Position numbers and translations under genes: made by a program. The notes beneath the pieces were generated by a model. It worked only from the letters and a program-made list of their open reading frames with translations, ran no database searches and was not told where the DNA came from. From JAEUWI01 sp942492815 (GTDB lineage: Bacteria; Hydrogenedentota; Hydrogenedentia; Hydrogenedentales; JAEUWI01): a stretch of 64,000 nucleotides of DNA. Location of the stretch: NCBI GenBank assembly GCA_942492815.1, contig OW818658.1:2418001-2482000 (forward strand), read 5' to 3'. Below, in pieces: positions 44,351 to 52,309 of the stretch (positions within the stretch are counted from its first letter, which is position 1; each line of letters begins with the position of its first letter).

Positions 44351-45660
44351 GACTGCCATCCGCTACGCGGATTGGCGGGCATCTGGATTCGAGGTTGCCG
44401 CCTCCTCACCCAGACACACGTCCGACACAAGTAACTCAACAGCGGTCACTTGCGGACACTTCCCGGGTTTTTCGTGAGCATGCAGTTAGCAATGACTCGT
44501 CGGGACTATCCGATGATCTGGATGAGTTCGGTGCGAATCCCAGTAAAGTAGCCCTAAACCGGATGAGCCATGAAAGGCGAGAAACCGCACCACGGGTCAA
44601 CTGCGACAATGTCTGATAGTTGGCCTCTTGTCACTCGCGGGAAGGCTCACCGACTCCGTGGAGGAAGTGGGGGATATTACGCCCGCCATCGACGAAAACA
44701 TAACCCTGGCGCGGACCAGGTTCGACGTGATCCACACCCTGCGGGTGTTTGCGGCGGGTAAATGAAGCAGCCTCAGGCTCGGAGGGTCTCCCCGAAGAGG
44801 TCTGGCAATTGAACACAACATATTTAGTCCAAAACTAAAGACATCCTCTGGCAGTCTCGGCCCAAATCCCAGGAAACCCGGCGAGCCCACACCTGCGGGG
44901 GCGACCCTGGAGGGCGTGGGGGATAATCTCACCTTAAATTGAACGCCCGAAGTCTCGCCGTTGCGTGCTGCTGCGCCATCCGGTTTTCGGCGCGATGAAG
45001 TCCTGCCCGAAGTATCCCGCAGCTTCACTCACGTGACGCTCGTCCACAGGGTTCTCGCACTGGACAGTCAACGACGCTTGTTCAAGAAATCCGCCGCCTT
45101 CGAATCTACCGTGAAGCTTGGGGGCATCAGGGGTAGTCGGTCCGCGAGGCACGCACCGAGGAAAGGCGCGGGTGTCCGAGGGGACCAGCGTAGCATCCGT
45201 AGAAACAGCCACAGCCATCCAAAGTCACCCCAAAACCCACCCATTTCCTCAGCCCACACAGCGTCTGATAATATATATTATGTAAATACAAGAAGGGTCT
45301 TTTTCTGTGCTCCACTATAAATCATCCACCCCGCCTCCAGGAAGTGTCGGCACCAGCCCTCTTTGCTCATATTCTTCATGTCATATTATGACCTAACCTT
45401 ATGAATTATTCAAACGATACTAAGTTCTTTTTGTACAACATTATAACAAGCTAACATCCAATTGAAGCACAGTGTCTCAAGATGCATTTTCAGTGGTTTT
45501 TAAGACGTGTGCGAAATTGCAGCAGCCCTGTCGAAAATGGAGAAGTTCTGGCTTGGAGCCATGGGTGAGGCGCGAGCGTGCGCCAGGATGGGTGCCCGAA
45601 TGGACACAGTTCTCCCAGGGGTGGATTTAGAGGGAGAACGAGGAGGAGAAATAAAAATGG
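44351..45660. other. Long non-coding region
   Basis: About 1.3 kb without a supportable gene. 44480-44600 looks like structured RNA (GTTCGGTGCGAATCCCAG, then GCC-ATGAAA-GGC-GAGAAACC). 45260-45490 is strongly AT-rich and contains the palindrome ATAATATATATTAT (45266-45279). Likely decayed mobile DNA next to the tRNA-Gly gene. Confidence 0.5.
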
Positions 45661-45733
45661 AGCGGGACACGGGGTTCGAACCCGCGACATCCAGCTTGGG
45701 AAGCTGGCACTCTACCAACTGAGTTAGTCCCGC
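45661..45733 (-). tRNA. tRNA-Gly (anticodon CCC)
   Basis: A 73-nt cloverleaf: acceptor GCGGGAC/GTCCCGC, D arm CTCAGTTGGTAGAG, anticodon arm CCAGC-TTCCCAA-GCTGG, T arm with GGTTCGAACC, and discriminator U as usual for tRNA-Gly. CCA is not encoded. Confidence 0.93.
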
Positions 45734-46111
45734 TCACGAGGTGGAGAAAGAATAGCACCTGCACTGGGCCGTGTCAAGTGTGGGTAGGCTCCGTGCAATT
45801 TTTTCAGTGACACCGCAACAGCAGGCTTGGGCCCATGCCAACACTACCTGAACTCACCCAGGCCACGCTCGGGGTCCATGCGCCGCAGGCAACACCCTCT
45901 CAGGAACCATCCGAGCCCGGTGCCTGCATCGGGCAGGAGCCCAAGGCGCAAGAGCAACTCAGCCCACTGAAGGACCCGCCCCACTACGGGCTACGCCGTA
46001 ACCCCCATGGAGAGATTCTACAGCGTCTGATAATGTTTTTATGTGCTCTCTTGTCAGCCTCTCAGCTTCGCGCTGGCACCCGCCCGGGAAGCGCGATTCG
46101 GCTGCACCCTT
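45734..46111. other. Intergenic region upstream of tRNA-Gly
   Basis: About 380 bases; a 99-codon frame at 45835 has no ribosome site or motif and is not called. Nothing else seen. Confidence 0.45.
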
Positions 46112-47743
46112 TCACACGTAAATCCCACCGCTGAAGGTCAGGTCCCGCTCGATTTCCACATTGATGCAGGCCGCCTTTCCCGAGGCAAAAGCCCGCTCCA
46201 GGGCCGGCCGAATCTGGTCGGGATGGGTGACATACTCCCCATGCCCCCCCATCGCCTCTACAATCTTGTCGTAGCGCGTGTAGTTGAGCTGGGTGGCCAC
46301 GGGCGGCTTTCCGGGAAAGAAAGCGAGTTGGGGACGCATCATCTGCCCCCAGGCGGCATCGTTCCCCACGATGCCCACGATGGGCAGATTGAAGCGGATG
46401 GCGGTGTCGAATTCGAAGCCATTGAGCCCGAAACTTCCGTCGCCATAGACGATCAAGACGCGCTTGTCGGGGTGTGCCTTCTGAGCGGCCAGGGCGAAGG
46501 GCATGCCCACGCCAAGGGTGCCCAGCGGGCCCGGATCCATCCAGAAGCCACGCTTCGGCAGCGGCAGGACCTTGGCGGTCTTGGCCACGATATCTCCCCC
46601 ATCCCCGATGACAATCATATCGTCATTCACAAAGTCGGCGATTTCCCGGCAGAGTCGGTCGGCGTGGATCGGCACCTGATCGCTGGCGGCGAAGGCGCTT
46701 GCCTCGGCACCCTTGGCGTCTTCCTCGGCCCGCAGCATGGCGGAATAGCCGGAGAAGTCCACCACGACCTGTTCGGAAGCCATGACCCGGCTCAGGGATT
46801 CGAAGGTGCAGGCCAGGTTGCCCACCAGGGCCACGTCCGCAGGACGATTCTGGCCGATGAGGGTGTTGTCCATTTCCATCTGGATGATGCGGGCACTCTT
46901 CGGAATTGATTCCCCGAAGGCCAGGCGAAAATCGAGCACCGCGCCCGCCAGAATGATCAAGTCGCATTGCTCCAGGGCTTTGCGACGCGTACGATTAAAG
47001 AGGTGCCGGGAATCGCGCGGCAGCGTGCCCCGCCCCATCCCGTTAACAAAGGCAGGGATGTTCGTCGTATCGAGGAATTCGGTCATGGCCACCTGCGCCT
47101 GAGACCATTTCACGCTGGTCCCGGCCATGAGCATGGGCTTCTCCGCCTTGGAAAGCAGATCGAGGGCCGCGCGGACCGTCTTCGGATCCGGGGCAATTGA
47201 CGGCGGCTGGGTGGAAATCCGAGGTATGTCCACGTCCCACTTTGCCTCGGCCATGAGAATGTCCATGGGAATTTCGAGGAAGACGGGCCCGGGAATGCCG
47301 GAGATGGCGTGGCGCATGGCCAGTTCGATGTATTCCGGCAGGCGCTCCGTCTGATAACAAGAATCGGCCCATTTGGTGATGGGACGCATCAGGGCGACGT
47401 GGTCCATTTCCTGGAGGGAGCCCTTGCCACGATTGGCGAAAGGTCCCTGACCACCGATGAGGAGCATGGGCGAGTTGGCGCGCCAGGCATTGGCCACGCC
47501 GGTCACCGCATCGGTAACCCCGGGCCCCGCCGTGACCAGAGCCACCCCGATGCTGCCGGGACGCACACGGGACCAGGCATCGGCGGCGTGGGCGGCCGCC
47601 TGTTCGTGGCGCACGTCGATAATCTCGATGCCTTCATCCTGGCAGCCGTCATAGATGGGCATAATATGCCCGCCGCTCAGGGTAAACACGCACTCCACCC
47701 CCGCCGATTTCAGTGCTCGGGCCACCAATTGTCCGCCGTGCAT
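46112..47743 (-). CDS. Thiamine-diphosphate enzyme, acetolactate-synthase-like
   Basis: About 543 residues with the three-domain ThDP fold: PYR domain with the catalytic Glu in DVRHEQAAAHAAD, a central domain, and the PP domain with GDGSFGLNGFEFDTAIRF and GIVGNDAAWG binding Mg and ThDP. It is closer to the IlvB-like/oxalyl- or 2-hydroxyacyl-CoA lyase side than to a biosynthetic acetolactate synthase, and no IlvN or ilv genes are nearby; the reaction is undecided. The second ATG (47743) is chosen because GGAGG is seven bases before it and only one base before the first. Confidence 0.85.
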   Translation of the reverse strand: MHGGQLVARALKSAGVECVFTLSGGHIMPIYDGCQDEGIEIIDVRHEQAAAHAADAWSRVRPGSIGVALVTAGPGVTDAVTGVANAWRANSPMLLIGGQGPFANRGKGSLQEMDHVALMRPITKWADSCYQTERLPEYIELAMRHAISGIPGPVFLEIPMDILMAEAKWDVDIPRISTQPPSIAPDPKTVRAALDLLSKAEKPMLMAGTSVKWSQAQVAMTEFLDTTNIPAFVNGMGRGTLPRDSRHLFNRTRRKALEQCDLIILAGAVLDFRLAFGESIPKSARIIQMEMDNTLIGQNRPADVALVGNLACTFESLSRVMASEQVVVDFSGYSAMLRAEEDAKGAEASAFAASDQVPIHADRLCREIADFVNDDMIVIGDGGDIVAKTAKVLPLPKRGFWMDPGPLGTLGVGMPFALAAQKAHPDKRVLIVYGDGSFGLNGFEFDTAIRFNLPIVGIVGNDAAWGQMMRPQLAFFPGKPPVATQLNYTRYDKIVEAMGGHGEYVTHPDQIRPALERAFASGKAACINVEIERDLTFSGGIYV

Positions 47744-47846
47744 CCGCATACCTCCTCAAGACCTGCGTTCAGAGCGCATCACCGCGCCCATGGCAGGCAT
47801 GGGAACATGATCGCGGGGGCCAAGTCAACGTGATACAGCGGAGGTT

Positions 47847-48464
47847 TCAACCCTGAATAGCGGGCAGGAAGAGCCAGGGATCATAGATTTCGCCGTCGAT
47901 GAGGACTTCGTAGTGCAGGTGGGGCGTGGAGGCATTTCCAGTGGATCCGACGGTCCCGATGAGATCGCTCTGCTGGAGGATGTCTCCCACGGCGACGGAA
48001 ATCGTATCCATATGCCCATAAACCGTCCCAACCCCATCTCCATGACTGATTTCCACCACAAGTCCATAACCGCTTCGGGTCCCGGCGTAAGTCACTTCAC
48101 CGTCGGCAGCCGCCATGATGGGCGTGCCGGTGGGCGCTTTGATGTCCATGCCCTTGTGGTCGCGCTGACCTCGGGGGCCGAATCGCGAAATCACCTGGCG
48201 ATCGGGATGCTCGACAGGCCAGATGGAGGGCTCTTTGGTCCATTCCGACGGAACGTGCTCTTCGACGGGCGCAAATCGACGAAAACGAACATCGCGCAGG
48301 GATTCCGTCTGGACGGACACCGGAGGAATCGGGTCGAAGAGAATGGGCTTTCCGGGGTCGGCGGATTCACCATCCGGCATGGACTGGCAGCCGGAAAGGA
48401 TCGCAAGGAATAACATGATCACGAATGACCATGAAAATCGATGGCTCGGTTGGCATTGAATCAT
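47847..48464 (-). CDS. M23-family peptidase lipoprotein
   Basis: A 205-residue envelope protein. Lipobox LAILSGC near residue 26 predicts lipidation. The LytM/M23 domain (about 95-200) retains both zinc motifs: HKGMDI (HxxxD) and HLHYEV (HxH). It probably cleaves, or anchors to, peptidoglycan crosslinks. SRFGPRGQRDHKG and STGNASTPHLHYE are typical for active members. It lies about 100 bases after the ThDP gene on the same strand with its own start region. Confidence 0.9.
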   Translation of the reverse strand: MIQCQPSHRFSWSFVIMLFLAILSGCQSMPDGESADPGKPILFDPIPPVSVQTESLRDVRFRRFAPVEEHVPSEWTKEPSIWPVEHPDRQVISRFGPRGQRDHKGMDIKAPTGTPIMAAADGEVTYAGTRSGYGLVVEISHGDGVGTVYGHMDTISVAVGDILQQSDLIGTVGSTGNASTPHLHYEVLIDGEIYDPWLFLPAIQG

Positions 48465-48548
48465 ATACGTGCGCAGTACTCCATATCTCAGGTGGCTCCC
48501 CGCCCCGCAGTCCCCGTAACGTAGTCGGGTACTCTACCGAAAAAAACG

Positions 48549-48586
48549 CCGCGCACGCAAACGGCTTTCGCCACCCGCGTGCGCGG
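48549..48586 (-). terminator. Rho-independent terminator of the DUF4870 gene
   Basis: CCGCGCACGC and GCGTGCGCGG form a 10-bp stem; on the minus strand TTTTTT follows two bases later. Confidence 0.8.
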
Positions 48587-48618
48587 GGCTTAGACTTGAA
48601 GGATGGGCCGCGCGGATT

Positions 48619-48966
48619 TTACAGCACGCGGAAGATGAAGGGGTAACGGTAGTTCTCGCCATCCTTCGCCTTGATGGCCGCCATAATCATCAGGACCAAG
48701 CCCGCAATACCCACGAGCGGGGCGAGGACAAAGCCAATCAACACCATGATGGAAAGCGCGGCGATAAATATATATACCGTCAGCGCGATCTGGAAATTCA
48801 CCGCTTCCTTTCCATGGTAGTCGATATAGGCCGATCCTTCTTTCTTCATCTGCCACAATACGAGTGGGGCGACGATATTTCCGAAGGGGATAACATAGCC
48901 CACCAGTCCCAGCAAATGGCAAATCATCGCCGTGGTCTTTTCATCACTACTCGCTGTTGTCTCCAT
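48619..48966 (-). CDS. DUF4870 membrane protein
   Basis: A 115-residue protein with three membrane helices. ICHLLGLVGYVIPFGNIVAPLVLWQMKK and YIDYHGKEAVNFQIAL are the hallmark of DUF4870 (Tic20-like small membrane proteins). Function unknown. GAGAAGGA precedes the ATG. Followed by its own terminator. Confidence 0.9.
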   Translation of the reverse strand: METTASSDEKTTAMICHLLGLVGYVIPFGNIVAPLVLWQMKKEGSAYIDYHGKEAVNFQIALTVYIFIAALSIMVLIGFVLAPLVGIAGLVLMIMAAIKAKDGENYRYPFIFRVL

Positions 48967-49078
48967 GACAGTTCCTTCTCCCTGTGTTTGATTTCCTGAC
49001 CCTGCACCAAAGTGTCAAGAGATTATTCCACAGAAACCAGAGGCACTGCAATGGGATTCAACACGCCGCCCGCCCTTT

Positions 49079-50254
49079 TCAATTGCGCCGGCGACGCTCG
49101 GGCGGCGGGAGTGCCTGGCCCGGCGCGCGCGCTTCCATGCGGACCCGGAGCCGGGACCAATCGAGGTCTCGTTCGATGCGGGTATCCTCCGGTTTCAGGG
49201 CCTGAAATCGCTCGTAATTGCGATAGAGGATATTCTCCAGCAGTTCCGGGCTGAGGCCCAGGCCGCGCAGGGGCAAATCGGGCAACAGAGGCGTCTTGTA
49301 CTGTTCCGTGGCGAGCATGTCCAGATAGGCCTGGGTGCGATCCCGATACCAGGCGTGATCCTTGGGGCGCAGGCCGGTCACGACATAGTCCGTGCCAAAC
49401 ATGAAGCGCTCGGGGAATTCCTGGAAGAGGGCCCGAAAGGCGTCGCGGTCTGCGGAAACCCGCTGGAGTCCGGACTTGAGGTAATCATCGTGACCGAAGC
49501 TGATGTCCACATAGAGATTCGGAAAGGTCTTCAGCATCTCGCGGAGACGGGCATGCACCATGGAGGACATAAAATAGTGGGGCGTGTTGATCTTCAGGTC
49601 CGGATTTGCCTTCACTACCTGTACAAACTCGTCCAGAAAACCGGGCTTCGCGGGGTTCACGTGAAAGCAGATGGGAATGTGCGCCTCGGCCAGATAGGCG
49701 TAGAGGGGCATCATACCGGGATCATCCATGGCGACCGGGTGGAAGATATAACGGTTCTCGCGCGAGGTGTAGCCATGGCCAAGGTAGAGTTTCACGCCCG
49801 TGGCGCCCTCCCCCACCATCTGCTTCACTTTGTCCAGCTTTGCCGGTTCGGTGGGGTCCACGGTGGGCCAGGCCTCGAAGCGCTCCGGGTGGGCCTTGGC
49901 CATAGCGAGGATTGCGTCGTTGTTCTCGTCGTAGCGGGTGAAGCCGGCGCGCTCATACAGCGAAATGGTGAACCAGGGACTTCCGACCAACACCGTCTTC
50001 CCCACGCCCTGCGCGTCCATCTCCTCCAGCAGCGTCGCGGTGTTTTCCTCGCCTTGGACATGCTCGTGGGCATTGATAATGCGCTTTTCCTCCACGAGAC
50101 GGCGGATGGTGGCGCTGGAATCCTGGGCGGGCGCGGGTCCGGCACCGGTGAAGAGACCGGTGATCAGAGCCCACGGGAGTACGGCGGCCAGAAAAGGGAC
50201 CGAATACAAAACTGCTCTGGTGCGTGCAATGCCGCGGGCTGCCAGGTACTTCAT
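49079..50254 (-). CDS. Exported amidohydrolase (Amidohydro_2 family)
   Basis: About 391 residues. A signal peptide (VLYSVPFLAAVLPWALIT, cleavage near PAPAQ) precedes a TIM-barrel metal hydrolase: INAHEHVQ (HxH), GVKLYLGHG, ICFHVNPAKP, NTPHYFMSS and FGTDYVVTG give the usual metal and acid residues. Related enzymes are decarboxylases or lactonases; the substrate is not evident. The start at 50254 is chosen for the signal peptide; an ATG 18 bases earlier is possible. The C-terminal tail is Arg/Pro-rich. Confidence 0.85.
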   Translation of the reverse strand: MKYLAARGIARTRAVLYSVPFLAAVLPWALITGLFTGAGPAPAQDSSATIRRLVEEKRIINAHEHVQGEENTATLLEEMDAQGVGKTVLVGSPWFTISLYERAGFTRYDENNDAILAMAKAHPERFEAWPTVDPTEPAKLDKVKQMVGEGATGVKLYLGHGYTSRENRYIFHPVAMDDPGMMPLYAYLAEAHIPICFHVNPAKPGFLDEFVQVVKANPDLKINTPHYFMSSMVHARLREMLKTFPNLYVDISFGHDDYLKSGLQRVSADRDAFRALFQEFPERFMFGTDYVVTGLRPKDHAWYRDRTQAYLDMLATEQYKTPLLPDLPLRGLGLSPELLENILYRNYERFQALKPEDTRIERDLDWSRLRVRMEARAPGQALPPPERRRRN

Positions 50255-50388
50255 GGGGCAGCAGTGTAGCAAGGTGGCACCGGGGCTTCAAGCGGGCGAT
50301 TGCACGGATGTATGGCTTTCACATCTAATTTCACGCGGTGCCAGACCTGTGGGACCTCGAAAGATCGCAGGGTCCGCAAAGAATAGTA

Positions 50389-51925
50389 GTAACACTTTAG
50401 CCGACTGAAGTGATTTTTCCTGGCAGCGCGGGTAGCGAGTCCGTTTCGAGATATTGTTTGAGGGCTTGGCTGATGGCGTTGACGGGATTGTGCCCGCGCT
50501 TTTTGAGAGTGAAGAATACGCTCATGAGTATGGCCTGTATGTTGGACCCTTGTCCGCTTCGGTTTCCGTAGCTGTTCTTGCGCAGGATGACTGCGGGGCG
50601 AATGGAACGCTCGGCGAGGTTGTTCTCGAAGGGCACGCCGGGCTGGTCCAGAAAGGTGAAGAGTTCATCGTGGTGGCGCCTGAGACGTTTAACAAGGCGG
50701 CGCGCTTGCCCGTCCTCCCAAGGCACGGCGTTGAGTTCATCAAGACGCTTGGACAAGCAGGCGCGGCGGGAGGCGTAGGCTTCGGGGGTGTGTTCGCCTT
50801 CGCGCCGGGAAAGGCGGATGGCATCTGCGAGCAGGCGACGCAACTTCTTGGCGAAAGCGGCCCAGTCCTCGCCAGGCGACTTATATCGCTCGACGTGTTC
50901 GAGATCGCGCAGCAGGTGTACCAGACACTTCTGCGCATGGGCGCACGCCACAGCATTGTAAGGGCCCCAGAAGTCGGCCACCAACGTGCCCTCGAATTCC
51001 TCTATGAAAAATCGCAGCAACGCGGGTTGGCCGCGCGACTGGTCGATCAGAAAATAGCTCAAGTCGTTGCTGGCGAAGCACCAGAGCCAGTGGGTCTTTC
51101 CGTCGACACGCCAGCCGGTTTCGTCGGCGTTGAGCACCGAGGAATTCAGCGCTTCGCGTTGGATGTCCTCGTACCAAGGCTGGAGTATTTGCGCCAGGCG
51201 CTTCCACATGTGAAGCAAGCCGCCCGGCGTGACCTTGAAGCAAAGGTGGAAGTTGAACACGTCCACGATCTGGGAGAGCGTGTTGCCCAGGCAGTAATGA
51301 AGCCACGCGCTCAGTACCAGCACTCGGTTGCCCACGGTCGCGCCCGGCAGTGCCGCGCTCACCGGGGCTTCAACCTTCTTCTGGCACTTGGAACACCAAT
51401 CCCGGCGAATAACATGCTCGGTCACTTCGGGCTTGGTCTCAGGGATATCCTCGGTATAGCGCGTCCGACTGTCCTCGCAGCGGTTGAGGGTGCCGCCGCA
51501 ATCGGGACAGCAGGCCGCGCGGTGTTCTTCGGTGCGGTCAATCTGTTCCGGGACCGACCGGTGGCTACCGGTGTGGCCTGCTTTGCGACCGGGCTTCTTC
51601 TTGCCGCGCCCGGAGGCTGGAGGCTTCGTGTAGACCGGCTTCGAGCCCGAGGGCGTCGATGGCGTGTCGTGAGAAACGCCCGCCGAGGCCGACTGTTGCT
51701 CGGCCAGCATCTTGGCTTGCGCGAGTAGCGCGAAGACCACGGCCTCCTCGCCGCGCGCGAAGATTGCGCGCGCAGCCGCCTCGCTCAACGACGGCCCCAA
51801 GGGCACTTCAGGTATCGGCGCAGTCATCATGCCCCGCAAGATAACATACTATATGTTGTGCTGACAAGAGCCTGTGAAACTACTGTGAAACTACATATGG
51901 ATACTTCAGACGGCTAAAGTGTTAC
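50389..51925 (-). mobile_element. IS66-family insertion sequence with 8-bp target duplication
   Basis: About 1537 bp. Terminal repeats GTAACACTTTAGCCG(A/T)CTGAAG at 50389-50410 and, inverted, 51904-51925 match at 21 of 22 positions. GAATAGTA directly flanks both ends (50381-50388 and 51926-51933), the 8-bp duplication expected for IS66. Contains only the large transposase, without the accessory tnpA/tnpB genes. Confidence 0.93.
50397..51839 (-). CDS. IS66-family transposase TnpC
   Basis: A 480-residue transposase: an N-terminal helical region with leucine-zipper-like spacing, a zinc finger (CCPDCGGTL ... CSKCQKKVE), and a DDE_Tnp_IS66 core with Asp in NADETGWRVDG, Asp in VADFWGPYN and Glu in NNLAERSIRP. 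The C-terminal SNIQAILMSVFFTLKKRGHNP is also typical. The frame is intact, consistent with a recent insertion. It reads to within eight bases of the left terminal repeat. Confidence 0.95.
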   Translation of the reverse strand: MRGMMTAPIPEVPLGPSLSEAAARAIFARGEEAVVFALLAQAKMLAEQQSASAGVSHDTPSTPSGSKPVYTKPPASGRGKKKPGRKAGHTGSHRSVPEQIDRTEEHRAACCPDCGGTLNRCEDSRTRYTEDIPETKPEVTEHVIRRDWCSKCQKKVEAPVSAALPGATVGNRVLVLSAWLHYCLGNTLSQIVDVFNFHLCFKVTPGGLLHMWKRLAQILQPWYEDIQREALNSSVLNADETGWRVDGKTHWLWCFASNDLSYFLIDQSRGQPALLRFFIEEFEGTLVADFWGPYNAVACAHAQKCLVHLLRDLEHVERYKSPGEDWAAFAKKLRRLLADAIRLSRREGEHTPEAYASRRACLSKRLDELNAVPWEDGQARRLVKRLRRHHDELFTFLDQPGVPFENNLAERSIRPAVILRKNSYGNRSGQGSNIQAILMSVFFTLKKRGHNPVNAISQALKQYLETDSLPALPGKITSVG

Positions 51926-52087
51926 GAATAGTAGAATCTCAGTAACACGTTAACCGTTCTGGCACGGGCGAGAATTTTGACCAAGAATGAATACAAATCC
52001 ACAAGAATAAGAAAACCGGGCTCCAAACGCCGGATCTGGGGATCTTCATCCTTCAATCGGGGTACAGTAAGTTCACCCTTTCTTTTC

Positions 52088-52163
52088 ATCCGTGCTATCC
52101 GTGTAATCCGTGGTCAAAAAATGGGAAGGGAAGTTGACCACGGATTACACGGATAGCACGGAT
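52088..52163. repeat. Perfect 30-bp inverted repeat
   Basis: ATCCGTGCTATCCGTGTAAT... (52088-52117) and its exact complement (52134-52163) flank a 16-base purine-rich loop. Arms contain a tandem ATCCGTG unit. The rest of 51934-52309 shows no gene. Confidence 0.85.
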
Positions 52164-52309
52164 TTTGACAAGTTGAAGGCGGACTCGCATACGGAAAACC
52201 GGCAGAGGCTTCAGGGTAAGCAGGTTAATTTTGGGTGTTTTTATCCAATCTTGACGTATTTGGTATCGGTCGGTCAGCTTTCATGAATGAACGTCCTCGC
52301 TCCCACCGC

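Noticed and set aside
44570..44600. Hammerhead ribozyme core
   Set aside because: GGATGAG...GAGAAAC is similar but does not match the required CUGAUGA and CGAAA core.
45257..46034. Direct repeat ACAGCGTCTGATAAT flanking tRNA-Gly
   Set aside because: A 15-base match at this distance is expected by chance a few times in 64 kb, and no other boundary sign supports an island.
45835..46134. 99-codon frame beside tRNA-Gly
   Set aside because: No ribosome site, odd composition, and no recognisable domain.
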